A stretch of 19,888 nt of DNA from Chloroflexota bacterium (GCA_016190785.1 JACPPX010000149.1:1-19888); one strand, 5' to 3'. Positions 1 through 8,234 are shown, numbered from the stretch's first letter. Program-made: numbers and translations. Notes: generated by a model from the sequence alone, not told the origin.

Positions 1-723
1 CTCCACCAGAATCTGGGCTCCCTTCTCGTGCACTAAGCGGCCCACAAAGAGCACGAGCGGCTGACTCAGCTCGGCGAATCGGAGTCGGAACTGGACAAGA
101 TCTTCGCCGGACAGGGCTTGGAAACGTTCGCCATGAACTCCATTGGGAATAACCCGCAGTTTCTCCTCCGAAACCAGGAAATGTTTTCTTACTTCCTGAG
201 CCATGAACTGGCTGGCGCAGATCACCCGGGCGGATTCATAGGTCAGCCACCACTCCGCATCGTGGATGGACTTCTGCATCTGATTGCGCAACTCCTCCCC
301 TGCCCTCCCCATCTCCGTAGCATGGATGGTGGAGACCAAAGGGATCGCCCAGTGCCTTTTGAGATTACAGGCGGCGAAGCCCACCAGCCAATCGTGGGCA
401 TGGATTAGCGAGAAAGGCCCGGCTGATTTCCAGAGCCGGCGAGCGTATTCTTCCAAGATAAGATTGGCCTTCCAAGCAGTATCGTAATAATCGGTCAACT
501 GCCCGCTGGGCGGGCGAACACGATAGATTTCCGCCCCGGCTGCACTTTCCCGGGACTTGGCCTCCACCCAGCGGGGAGTCACAAGGTGGACCTCCAACCC
601 TGCCTTCACAAGGCTGGGCACGATTTCTGTGGCATGCTTGCCTAATCCACCAACAATATGCGGTGGATACTCCCAGGAGAGCATTAGAATTTTTAGTTTT
701 TGTGGTGTTTTGGGTGGACTCAT
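1..723 (-). CDS. Glycosyltransferase (starch-synthase-like N-terminal domain), C-terminal part outside window
   Basis: Reading leftward from ATG at 723-721 gives 241 uninterrupted codons that run off the left edge. The N-terminus (residues 11-27, KILMLSWEYPPHIVGGL) is the sugar-nucleotide-binding start of GT4/GT5-type retaining glycosyltransferases, with the GGLG loop. Further on come IHAHDWL (near residue 92), a STIHATE strand, VIPNGV and LFVGRLVHEKG, which opens the second Rossmann domain. The family transfers a sugar from a nucleotide donor to a glucan, lipid or protein. The acceptor cannot be read here, and glycogen/starch synthase is only one possibility. The gene is last in the visible alaS-led operon, 19 bp after the solute-binding lipoprotein. 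No Shine-Dalgarno is visible before the ATG, so the start rests on homology. The donor-binding EX7E region is off the window. Confidence 0.87.
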   Translation of the reverse strand, partial: MSPPKTPQKLKILMLSWEYPPHIVGGLGKHATEIVPSLVKAGLEVHLVTPRWVEAKSRESAAGAEIYRVRPPSGQLTDYYDTAWKANLILEEYARRLWKSAGPFSLIHAHDWLVGFAACNLKRHWAIPLVSTIHATEMGRAGEELRNQMQKSIHDAEWWLTYESARVICASQFMAQEVRKHFLVSEEKLRVIPNGVHGERFQALSGEDLVQFRLRFAELSQPLVLFVGRLVHEKGAQILVE

Positions 724-742
724 AATTACTATACGAAAATAA

Positions 743-1840
743 TTAGTTAAGCCGAATTCCCGGAAAAGTATCCTCGAATCGAAAAATATGGACCGGCGGG
801 TCAATTTGGTTGCCTTGAGAGTCAAAAGCAATGTTGCCGGTTAGCCCGGCATAAGGTTCCAGGTCCTGCATAGCCCGCACCACCCCTTCCCTACTGGGCG
901 CCCCCTCAGCGACGATGGCCTCTTCGATGGCCCGCAAAAGGATTTTGGCCCCATCATAGGCCATCCCCGCCCATGGGCCCGGATCTCCACCAGCCAAGGC
1001 CCGGTACCCGGCCACAAAATCGGGATCCTTGATGACTAGGGTAGAAGTGGCATAAATCGTACCTTCCGCCGCTTCCCCGGCCCAGACTAGGAGCTGTGGA
1101 GTATTCAAGTTTTCTCCACCGAGCATTTGTGGAGGGTTGCTTAATTCTTGCAGGGCTAAGAGAAAATCCGCCGCCGAGGTATCGCTACCTCCAAAGAAAA
1201 TGAAGTCGAAGCGGCGATTCCCTGCTTCGTTTAAAAATTCTTGAGGTGAGATGAACCCCTGGAGTTCAATCCCCTGGGCGGCGGCCACCTCCTGTACCGG
1301 CCGAGGATGGTTCTCGGCAACAATGGCTATCCGCCGCACATCGGAAGTGGCGGCCACAAACTCAACTATATCATGAGCCAAGACCACCTCATCCGCCCCT
1401 AGCCGGAAAATCTCCTCGTATCCGGGACGGGTTAATTCCAGGGCGGGGACCGCCGGGGCAATTAGCGCAAGGCCGGCCTGATGGTAAAACTCCAAGGAGG
1501 CCAGAGTCGTTTCCTCCCGGAAGTGGCCTAGAACACCCAAGACATTGGGGTCCATAGCCAATTCTTGCGCGCGCTGCGAGGCTTCCTGAGGATCACCATC
1601 GTCGTTGAGGGCCACCAACTCTACGCGATAACCCGCCACCCCACCCGCGGCATTGATTTCCCCTACCGCTAACTTCACTGCCCAGAGGACGTCGTATCCT
1701 ATGCTCCGGTATTGGCCCTCAAAGGGAGCCACAACTCCGATTTTTAGGAGAGGGGGAGTAACCTGAAAACTGCACCCCAAAAGCAGGATGGAGAGTAAGA
1801 TCGACCACCGCTGGCGATAACCCATGCTGGATTTGATCAA
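743..1840 (-). CDS. ABC-type branched-chain amino-acid-like solute-binding lipoprotein (periplasmic binding protein type 1)
   Basis: A 365-residue protein with a short basic N-terminus, a hydrophobic stretch and a lipobox (LLLGC, Cys23), so a lipid-anchored extracytoplasmic protein. The mature part opens with the LivK-type signature LKIGVVAPFEGQYRSIG. VLGHFREETTLAS, a hinge/ligand region and the late GMAYDGAKIL motif follow, as in Peripla_BP_6 receptors for amino acids and related small molecules. No permease or ATPase genes are nearby, so it is an orphan receptor here and its ligand is unknown. It may feed a transporter elsewhere or act as a sensor. The longest frame begins at a TTG (1840-1838), and ATG at 1825-1823 is a good alternative giving Cys18 in the lipobox. 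Neither has a clear Shine-Dalgarno. It starts 6 bp after mltG. Confidence 0.86.
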   Translation of the reverse strand: MIKSSMGYRQRWSILLSILLLGCSFQVTPPLLKIGVVAPFEGQYRSIGYDVLWAVKLAVGEINAAGGVAGYRVELVALNDDGDPQEASQRAQELAMDPNVLGVLGHFREETTLASLEFYHQAGLALIAPAVPALELTRPGYEEIFRLGADEVVLAHDIVEFVAATSDVRRIAIVAENHPRPVQEVAAAQGIELQGFISPQEFLNEAGNRRFDFIFFGGSDTSAADFLLALQELSNPPQMLGGENLNTPQLLVWAGEAAEGTIYATSTLVIKDPDFVAGYRALAGGDPGPWAGMAYDGAKILLRAIEEAIVAEGAPSREGVVRAMQDLEPYAGLTGNIAFDSQGNQIDPPVHIFRFEDTFPGIRLN

Positions 1841-1846
1841 GATAAT

Positions 1847-2968
1847 TTAGGGCTGCCCGTAGCGGGCAATATTCTCTAGATGCTCTGCATAGGTCTCGGC
1901 GAAGACATGAGAGCCATCCCCCAGTAGATAATTGGCGTAGTAGAAATAGTGGGTTGTCTCTTCTGGATCGAGCACCGCAAGGATCGAATCCAGACCCGGA
2001 TTGGCAATCGGCCCGGGGGGCAGGCCGGGGTAGAGATAGGTATTATAGGGAGAGTCCACTTCTCGCGGCGATATACCGGCGAGATCGCTCCACCAAGTTC
2101 CGGTTGGCGAATTGTATCCCAAAGCATACTGCACCGTGGCATCCGCCTCCAGGGGCATACCTACGGCCAAGCGGTTGAGCAAAACCCCGGCAATGAGTGG
2201 CCGCTCCTCGGCTAATACTGCCTCGCGTTCGACTATGGAGGCCAAAGTCACTACTTGATGGATACTCATCCCCCTCTCTTCTGCCTTAGCCCGCATCTCG
2301 GGAGTGAACTGCACTCCAAAATTCTCCAGCATTAACTCGATGATTCCGTAGGATCCGAGGCTTGGTGGAAAAGAATAGGTATCCGGAAAAAGATACCCTT
2401 CCAAGGAAGCACCGGCGGAGCGGTCTGACAAGAAATTCTGAGAAAAGCCTCCTTCCTCCACGACAGCCAAGAATTGCTGGCTGTCCACCAACCCCAAGGA
2501 TTGTAGATACTCCGCAATTTCCTCACTCCGCCATCCCTCAGGGATGGTGACGCTCACTTCGTAAACCTTGCCTTCGCGGAAAACATCTAGGATTTCCCAC
2601 ATAGTCATGTTGGGGCGCAACTGGTATTCACCAGCTAGAAGGGCCACATCCGCCCCCTCATACCAGGCCAGGAGACGGAAAAGTTCAGCATCGCGGATCA
2701 AAGACGCAGATACCAGCCGAGGGGCAATGGTGGCTGCCGTCTCTCCTGGAGATATAGTGAATAATACCGGAGTATTCTCGGCAGAGGCGGGAGTATTTAG
2801 CTCTTCTTCCCGAAGGCTTAGATAGAAGCCTAAGAGGGGCTTCTCCCAAAAAGAAGGATTATGGGGCGTGCCCGAGGGTTCGGCGGGGTCAACAAAAACT
2901 ACCCAGGCCAGGGCGCCACTGGCCCCGATTATGGCTAAAAGGACAAGGATTTTGATGGCGCGCAGCAA
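1847..2968 (-). CDS. mltG: Endolytic murein transglycosylase MltG (YceG-like)
   Basis: A 373-residue protein with one N-terminal membrane segment (about residues 5-26), a LysM-like region (about 65-130) and the YceG catalytic domain. Diagnostic stretches are IPEGWRSEEIA, LEGYLFPDTY, LASIVEREAV (243-251, with the conserved catalytic Glu), the LNRL segment and YNTYLYPGLPPGPIANPG. MltG cleaves nascent glycan strands within the membrane-proximal zone and is thought to set their length. The start is TTG at 2968, directly after the ruvX stop (TGATTG), with GGGAG 6 bases upstream, which supports this start. Its ruvX neighbour is conserved in many bacteria. Placement beside a glycosyltransferase and opposite an elongasome operon fits envelope synthesis. 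It has normal length and no missing motif. Confidence 0.95.
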   Translation of the reverse strand: MLRAIKILVLLAIIGASGALAWVVFVDPAEPSGTPHNPSFWEKPLLGFYLSLREEELNTPASAENTPVLFTISPGETAATIAPRLVSASLIRDAELFRLLAWYEGADVALLAGEYQLRPNMTMWEILDVFREGKVYEVSVTIPEGWRSEEIAEYLQSLGLVDSQQFLAVVEEGGFSQNFLSDRSAGASLEGYLFPDTYSFPPSLGSYGIIELMLENFGVQFTPEMRAKAEERGMSIHQVVTLASIVEREAVLAEERPLIAGVLLNRLAVGMPLEADATVQYALGYNSPTGTWWSDLAGISPREVDSPYNTYLYPGLPPGPIANPGLDSILAVLDPEETTHYFYYANYLLGDGSHVFAETYAEHLENIARYGQP

Positions 2969-3373
2969 TCAGGACTCCCGGGAATCTAAATAGTTTTGCA
3001 AGATAATCGCCGCAGCATGGGCATCGATGTTACCTGCCCCTCTTTTCCCAGCCTCCTTTTTCCCCCTTTCTGCGGCTACTGTGCTCAACCTTTCATCCCA
3101 GAGGACCACGGGCAGGCCTGTCACATTTTCTAATTCTTGGGCATACTTCCTGGCTCGCTGGGCCTCGGTCCCTTCACTCCCGTTCATCTGTCGCGGCAAC
3201 CCAACCACTATCCCCTCCGCTTTCTCCTCTCGGGCTATCTTGGCAATACTTTCCAAATCCTCTTTCCAAGAGCGGGAAGTGACTACCCCCAGAGCAAAGG
3301 CTAGTTTCCCCAGCGGGTCGCTGGCCGCCACCCCGATCCTTCTCCTTCCCAAATCCAACCCCAGCCAGCGCAC
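2969..3373 (-). CDS. ruvX: RuvX/YqgF-type RNase H-fold nuclease (putative Holliday junction resolvase / pre-16S rRNA nuclease)
   Basis: 134 residues, the usual length for the family. It opens WLGLDLGRRRIGVAASD, the RNase H-fold Asp motif, followed by VVGLPRQMNGSEG, LPVVLWDERLST and a C-terminal DAHAAAIIL helix with the last acidic residue. YqgF proteins are implicated in 16S rRNA 5'-end maturation and, less certainly, Holliday junction resolution. The frame is open up to 3436, but GTG at 3373-3371 is clearly the start. AGGAGG sits 6 bases before it, the protein then begins exactly where homologues do, and the GTG shares one base with the TAG stop of the preceding gene. That arrangement implies tight translational coupling. 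The TGA stop abuts the TTG of mltG. Confidence 0.95.
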   Translation of the reverse strand: MRWLGLDLGRRRIGVAASDPLGKLAFALGVVTSRSWKEDLESIAKIAREEKAEGIVVGLPRQMNGSEGTEAQRARKYAQELENVTGLPVVLWDERLSTVAAERGKKEAGKRGAGNIDAHAAAIILQNYLDSRES

Positions 3374-4860
3374 TATCCGCCTCCTAGATTGATAGATATC
3401 TGGATGCGTGCCGGAAGCCAAGGCATAAACGGCCAACCCACGGGATTGACTTCGACCTGGGGTTGTCGGGTCAGAGATAACTCCTGAAATATATACTCCA
3501 GTGCTTGGGGGATAGGCTGCCCCAATATCCCGTTTTTTATTTGCACTTCATCGAAGCGGGGCATGCTTTGTGCCCGTACGGTGAGTGGCAAGATTATTTT
3601 TTCATCCTCTTCCCTCGGCTCCCCCAAGATAAATTCCATTCCCTGGGGGAGGATCTGGATCTCTGATTCGGCTTGTGCCTGGACCAGGGAGAAGGCGATG
3701 GTGCTCAGATCCATCTCGCGGATGGCAATCCCCCGGGCCAAGACCCGAAGTTCGAGATTCAGGGCTCCGGACTCATCCCCCACCGCGTGGTCGTAAGTCT
3801 CGGCCAGGACGATGAGTTCTGGGTACCCCGGTAACAAAAGCTGTCCGACAAGTTGGCTAGCGAGACTAGTATACCCTTCCTGCTGCAAGCGCTGCATAAG
3901 TCGGCCCTTCAAGAGGTTTTTGTCCTCCAAGGTGACATACGGCACCTGTACCGCCGTGCCTCCGCTGGTCGCCTGGTTATTTATCACCCGTAACCTGTAG
4001 GAAAGGCCTCCCTCCACACGGTTGATGGCCAGGGCGGGGACATTGCCGGCCGGCCCCGGCTCCATGGCTGCGATGGGCACCGCAAGTTGTTGGCCATACC
4101 CGGGGGCCAAATTGGCCTCAACCTTGGTCTGGAAGCGGATATTGATTCCACCACTGGTAGAAACCACGGTACCTTTAGGGATAATGACCGGCTCAGCGGT
4201 GAGGTTGATAAAGACCACCTCCCCTTCAGCGGTGGTGCTGGGTTGGTCTTTGCGGGCGGTGGTGGGCATCCCTTCCTTCCCCAAGAGTTCCACCTCCAGC
4301 ATCTGGCCGGGAATGGTAAGTTCCTCCTCATTAACCTCGCTTGCCAGGGGATCCACAATAACCGCAAAATTCCTTTCTAACCGAGAGGTCAGAGGAGATA
4401 TTATGATTTCTGCTTCCGGAAAAAATAGAAACCCGAGCAAAAGGGCCAGTATCGCCAGACCTCCCGCCAAACTAACCAGGAGCATAACCTCCCCCCGTTG
4501 CGGGGAGAAGGAAACATTTTGCGGCCGCCTCTTGCGAAGTAATGACCCCGGAACAGGCCTAGGTTTCGCCCAATTCTCGGGCGGTGATTCCTTAGCCTGC
4601 TCTAGAGAGAGAAATGCGGCGATTCCAGCTCGCTCCGCCCTTTTAAAAAGCGACCAATCGCTGGTCACCAAGGCTAAGCGGTAAGGGGCATTGCTCAGAA
4701 CTCGGGAGAGGAGACGGAGCTGGACATCACCATTCAACCCCACACAGTCCGGCGGGACGAGGAGGAAAACCCGCTCCCCCCCTGCCCGGGAAAGATGGCG
4801 GCGAATTGCCGGAAAGTCATCCTCAATCTGCAGCTGGATATACTCTTCGCCTTCGGCCAT
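3373..4860 (-). CDS. Single-pass membrane protein with baseplate-J-like extracytoplasmic region
   Basis: 495 residues, function unknown. Residues 1-118 form a cytoplasmic domain that looks like an alpha/beta fold (IQLQIEDDFPAIRRHLS, VFLLVPP, LALVTSD). A basic linker RKRR precedes one membrane segment (about 125-147), and the rest is an extracytoplasmic beta-rich region. Within it, a VFINLTAEPVIIPKGTVV stretch followed by AVPIAAMEPGPAGNVPA resembles the baseplate J/gp47 domain that annotators find in similar membrane proteins of Chloroflexota. There is no other phage or contractile-tail gene here, so a tail role is unlikely. A cell-surface or envelope role is a better guess. It starts at ATG 4860, 3 bp after alaS, with AAGGG about 8 bases upstream, and its stop overlaps the ruvX start. 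I recognise the architecture, not the function. Confidence 0.75.
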   Translation of the reverse strand: MAEGEEYIQLQIEDDFPAIRRHLSRAGGERVFLLVPPDCVGLNGDVQLRLLSRVLSNAPYRLALVTSDWSLFKRAERAGIAAFLSLEQAKESPPENWAKPRPVPGSLLRKRRPQNVSFSPQRGEVMLLVSLAGGLAILALLLGFLFFPEAEIIISPLTSRLERNFAVIVDPLASEVNEEELTIPGQMLEVELLGKEGMPTTARKDQPSTTAEGEVVFINLTAEPVIIPKGTVVSTSGGINIRFQTKVEANLAPGYGQQLAVPIAAMEPGPAGNVPALAINRVEGGLSYRLRVINNQATSGGTAVQVPYVTLEDKNLLKGRLMQRLQQEGYTSLASQLVGQLLLPGYPELIVLAETYDHAVGDESGALNLELRVLARGIAIREMDLSTIAFSLVQAQAESEIQILPQGMEFILGEPREEDEKIILPLTVRAQSMPRFDEVQIKNGILGQPIPQALEYIFQELSLTRQPQVEVNPVGWPFMPWLPARIQISINLGGG

Positions 4861-4863
4861 TTG

Positions 4864-7497
4864 CTAACCCTTCTTCTGGGCTAGGAGTTGGGCAATGAAT
4901 CCCATTGTGGAATTAACCGCCTCACTAAGCTTCTTAGGATCCCCCCCTCCCCCCTCCGCTAGGTTCGCCCGCCCACCACCACTACCCCCCGCCACCTGGG
5001 CGGCATATTTGACGATCTCCGCAGCCTTGAACCCCTTTTTGACCAGATCCGGAGTCAGGGCTGCCAAAAAGAAATTACGACCCTCGATGTGGGAGGCGAG
5101 GAGGATGGCGGCGGATCCGGCGTGGTCTTTCAGCCAATCGCTCATCTCCCGCAGTGCGGCAGGTTCTTCCGCTTCCACTATCCGGGCAATAACTTTCACC
5201 CCCTTTACCGCCGCCGCGGAACTGACAAATTCCGTAAGTTGCTTCTCCTTTTCTTTTCGAGTTAACCGAGATAGTTTTCTTTTCTGTTCCCCAACCTGAC
5301 GAAGCAGGTTCTCCACTTTGGTCTTCATCTGGTCATCTGGTACCCGCAGTTTGTGGGCCAATTCCTGAAGGGTTGTGGCTGTAAGGCGATAATGTTCTTC
5401 AGCCCCCCGTCCGGTCAAGGCCTCGATCCGCCGCATCCCGGCCCCCACCGCGCTCTCCTCAACGATGGTGAAAAATCCTATCTCCCCCGTAGCCCGCAGG
5501 TGGGTGCCGCCACAGAGTTCTCGGCTGTAGTCCCCGATGCTGATCACCCGTACCTCATCCCCATATTTCTCCCCGAAGAGGGCCACCGCCCCGGCGGCCA
5601 GGGCCTCGGAATAAGGCATGATTTTGGCTCCCACCGGCAGGTTCTCCCGAATTTTCACGTTTATCTTCTTTTCTACCTCTTTTCGCTCCTCCTTGCTCAA
5701 CGCGGCATCATGGCGGAAATCGAAGCGCAGACGATCCGGAGCCACAAGGCTCCCCGCTTGGAGGGCATGGGGACCTAAAATCTCCCGCAGGGCTTTATGC
5801 AAAAGATGGGTGGCGGTGTGGTTGCGCATAATGTCCCGCCGCCGCTCCACATTCACCCTCGCCGTGACCTCATCATCAACCCGGATGATTCCCTCTTCCA
5901 CCTGACCATTATGAAGAATGATTCCGCCAAAAGGGCTTTGGGTATCTAGGACCCGTACCTTTCCTTCCGGCCCATCAATAACCCCGGTATCTCCCACTTG
6001 CCCTCCCGCCTCGGCGTAGAAAGGGGTTTGATCCAAAACTATCTGGATCTCCTCCCCCTTTTGGGCGGAGGTAACTACCTTTCCTTCTTTGATCAAGCCT
6101 CGCACCTGGGATTCGGTCTCCAGAGCCTTATAACCTTCAAATTTGGTGGGGCGAAGTTTTAACTCCCGGAGCACCTCTTCTGATTTTTCCTGGACGAATT
6201 TGGCCGCCGCCCGACCCCGCTCTTTCTGGCGAGCCAGCTCTTGCTGGTAACCCTCCTCATCGATGGCAATCCCTCTTTCTCTCGCCATGTCCCGGGTGAA
6301 ATCCAGAGGCAGCCCATATGTATCGTAGAGACGGAAGACGTCCTCTCCGGGTATTATTCCCAATCGTTTGGTTTCCGGATCATCCAAAAGGGCATTGAGC
6401 AGTTCAGAGCCTACCTCCAGAGTACGATGGAACCTCTCCTCCTCGGAGTTTATGGCCTTAGTCAGATGGGGCACCCCCTTAGCCAGATCAGGGTAACGTC
6501 CGGACATCACTTCCACTACTTTCCCGGCTACGGCTTCCAAGAAAGGTTCTTTCCTTCCCAGCCGACGGCCGTGAAAAATGGCCTTGCGCAGTATCCGCCG
6601 CAGAACATAACCCCGGCCTTCATTGGCAGGCATCACTCCATCCCCAATAAGGAAGGTCGCCGCCCGGGTATGCTCGGCGATGACCCGCAAAGAACGATTC
6701 ATCTCTTCCGAGCCTCCGTAGTTGTTTCCGGTGGCCGTAGCCGCGGCGGTGATAATGTCTTGGAAGAGGTCGGTCTCGTAGACATTATGGGCTTTCTGCA
6801 TCACCATTGCCATCCGCTCCAAGCCCATTCCGGTATCGATATTTTTGGACGGCAGGGGATGGAGTTTCTTGGACCGATCTTGGTGATACTCCATAAATAC
6901 CAAATTCCATATTTCCAGAAACCTTTGGCTTTCCCCCGAAGGAAGGGTGTCCTTGTCATCTTTTTGCCAGGCAGGGCCCAGATCATAAAAAATTTCCGAG
7001 TCCGGGCCGCTGGGTCCCGTCTCCCCCACTGGTCCCCAGAAGTTGTCCTCTTTCCCAAGACGGAGGATCCTCTGTTTCGGGACCCCAACCCTAACCCATG
7101 CCTTCTCCGCCGCATCATCATCCTGGTAAATGCTGACCCACAGCCGCTGCGGGGAGAGGCCAAGGTATTGGGTAACAAATTCCCAGGCAAAAGCAATGGC
7201 TTCTTCTTTGAAATAATCACCGACGGAGAAATTTCAGAGCATTTCAAAAAAAGAAAGGTGGCTGGTGTCCCCTACCCGATCGATGTCCGTGGTGCGAAAG
7301 CACTTCTGCACCGAGGCCAGCCGACGGTGCGGGGGGGTCTCTTCTCCGGAAAAGTAGGATTTGAACTGCACCATCCCGGCACTGGTGAAAAGCAGGGTAG
7401 GATCGCCAGGGGGAATAAGAGAAGAAGAGGGGACGATGTGGTGCCCCCTCTCGGCAAAGAAATCCAAAAAGGTCTGGACGATCTCCGTGCTGCGCAT
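4864..7497 (-). CDS. alaS: Alanyl-tRNA synthetase, frame interrupted by one in-frame TGA at codon 88
   Basis: Class II synthetase that charges tRNA-Ala. Read straight through, the frame from ATG 7497 to TAG 4864 gives 877 residues, the normal family length. Codons 1-87 hold motif 1 and motif 2 (LFTSAGMVQF, SVQKCFRTTDI). Codon 88 is TGA, and codons 89 onward continue as NFSVGDYFKEEA, so the TGA replaces the conserved Gly of EMLGNFS. Later come GPVGETGPSGP, the editing zinc site HTATH (His560/564) with CGGTH (Cys662/His666), and a C-Ala domain with AGGSGGGR. No base is inserted or lost. A fragment starting at GTG 7029 would lack motifs 1-2 and could not activate alanine. It is first gene of the leftward operon and has its own promoter and a structured leader. 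Nonsense mutation, sequence error and readthrough all remain possible. Confidence 0.93.
7234..7236 (-). other. In-frame TGA at the conserved Gly88 codon of alaS
   Basis: The coding strand reads ATG CTC TGA AAT TTC where homologues encode M-L-G-N-F. A single first-position change, GGA to TGA (base 7236), explains it. Flanking codons on both sides match AlaRS without a gap, so this is not a frameshift. Confidence 0.9.
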
Positions 7498-7576
7498 ATG
7501 GGGTCTATTCCTAGGGCAAGTCTTGCATAGTTAGAGCCAATCCCGAAAATTCTATTTCTATGCCCTAGGATTGTTG
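7498..7576 (-). promoter_or_regulatory. Structured alaS 5' leader with alternative helices, one covering the SD
   Basis: The predicted leader of about 79 nt contains a perfect 10-bp inverted repeat (TCCTAGGGCA, complement of 7561-7570, with TGCCCTAGGA, complement of 7509-7518). The 3' arm holds the AGGA that is the only Shine-Dalgarno-like sequence before the ATG. The same 5' arm region can instead pair through CAATCC (7568-7573) with GGATTG (7538-7543), or through GCATAG (7558-7563) with CTATGC (7525-7530). These choices overlap, so they exclude one another. No T-box consensus is seen. Regulation of alaS translation through this switch is inference. Confidence 0.5.
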
Positions 7577-7582
7577 TTTTTG

Positions 7583-7611
7583 ATTCTACGGGAGTTACCC
7601 TGCGCTGTCAA
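7583..7611 (-). promoter_or_regulatory. Sigma-70-type promoter of the alaS operon
   Basis: On the minus strand TTGACA (7611-7606) and TAGAAT (7588-7583) are separated by exactly 17 bp, a near-perfect housekeeping promoter. Transcription would start near 7576. It lies back to back with the rightward promoter at 7629. Confidence 0.85.
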
Positions 7612-7628
7612 ACCAACCCCAATACTCC

Positions 7629-7657
7629 TTGACAGAAGCAGGCCTTGCACATAAAAT
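7629..7657 (+). promoter_or_regulatory. Sigma-70-type promoter of the 15-residue-repeat protein and L25
   Basis: TTGACA (7629-7634), a 17-bp spacer and TAAAAT (7652-7657). The start would fall near 7664, about 30 nt before the GTG. The two -35 boxes of this divergent pair are 17 bp apart, so one regulator could affect both. Confidence 0.85.
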
Positions 7658-7693
7658 CGTAGAGCTATAGAAAAGCAAAAAGGAGTTTTTTTC

Positions 7694-8197
7694 GTGGAAG
7701 AAAAATCAGCAGCCAAGGTGACCCTCCTGGAGAAAGAGTTGGTTGGGGACATATCTGCCCAAGAGGTGAGGATGTACCAGAGTGGGGCGCAATCCATCCA
7801 TGCCCAGGAGGTGCACATTGAACAGGCCGGGGCGCGGAGGATCGAGGCTCAAGAAGTCACCATCCACCAGGGGGGAGCGCAAGCCGTCCATGCCGATACG
7901 GTTTCTATCTCCCAGGGTGGGGCGGTGATGGTCAACAGCGGGTCATTGGATCTAGAGCAATCCGGTGTCCTCTTAGCCACCAGCCAGGATTTACAGATGA
8001 CTAATTCTTCGGCTGGGGCGGTAGTAGGACAAAACATCCGTGCTGATCAAATCCGGTCGGTGTTGGTTTTAGCCGGGAGTACCCAGGGAGAAGTCCGCAC
8101 TGTATTCGATCAAAAGTCAGCCTTGGCTTTGGGAACCGCTCTGGGGGCCAGCCTAGGGTTAATAAGCATCCTCCGTTCCCTGTTTACTCGCCGCTAA
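7694..8197 (+). CDS. Hypothetical tail-anchored protein of seven 15-residue repeats (predicted beta-solenoid)
   Basis: 167 residues, no named family recognised. After a charged N-terminus (1-21), residues 22-126 are seven consecutive units of exactly 15 residues. They start AQEV, AQEV, AQEV, ADTV, SGSL, SQDL and GQNI, most with a Q/N-x-G/S turn at positions 8-10 and alternating hydrophobic residues. This pattern suggests a beta-helix, as in bactofilin-like or adhesin-like folds, although it lacks the bactofilin signature. The C-terminus (about 143-164, rich in A, G and L, ending FTRR) is a plausible membrane segment with basic stop, and there is no signal peptide, so the repeats may be cytoplasmic and membrane-tethered. 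Start GTG 7694 has AGGAG 8 bases upstream. The promoter is strong, and the rpl25 gene follows after 37 bp. Confidence 0.8.
   Translation: MEEKSAAKVTLLEKELVGDISAQEVRMYQSGAQSIHAQEVHIEQAGARRIEAQEVTIHQGGAQAVHADTVSISQGGAVMVNSGSLDLEQSGVLLATSQDLQMTNSSAGAVVGQNIRADQIRSVLVLAGSTQGEVRTVFDQKSALALGTALGASLGLISILRSLFTRR
7757..8071 (+). repeat. Seven degenerate 45-bp coding repeats
   Basis: Each 45-bp unit encodes one 15-residue repeat of the tail-anchored protein. The first three units are the most alike (AQEV...Q-G/A-GA...) and the later ones drift, so the array is old rather than a recent slippage product. Confidence 0.8.
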
Positions 8198-8234
8198 AAC
8201 CGGCATGCAAATTGTAAACTACGAGGAAAAAGCT

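Noticed and set aside
3374..3436. Longer ruvX start
   Set aside because: GTG 3373 has a perfectly placed AGGAGG, matches family length, and is coupled to the preceding stop.
4022..4684. Open frame of 220 codons on the plus strand
   Set aside because: It is antisense to the baseplate-J-like gene, with no ribosome site and no recognisable domain.
7029..7497. Frameshift or UGA-as-Trp/selenocysteine explanation for the broken alaS
   Set aside because: Both pieces are in the same frame. The family has Gly at this site, not Trp or Cys, and no selenocysteine-insertion hairpin was evident just downstream.
6241..7530. Long open frame of 429 codons on the plus strand
   Set aside because: It lies antisense to alaS, has no family resemblance, and is open only as a by-product of alaS codon use.
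7498..7600. T-box riboswitch upstream of alaS
   Set aside because: No TGGNACCGCG-like T-box and no terminator/antiterminator pair were found in this short leader.
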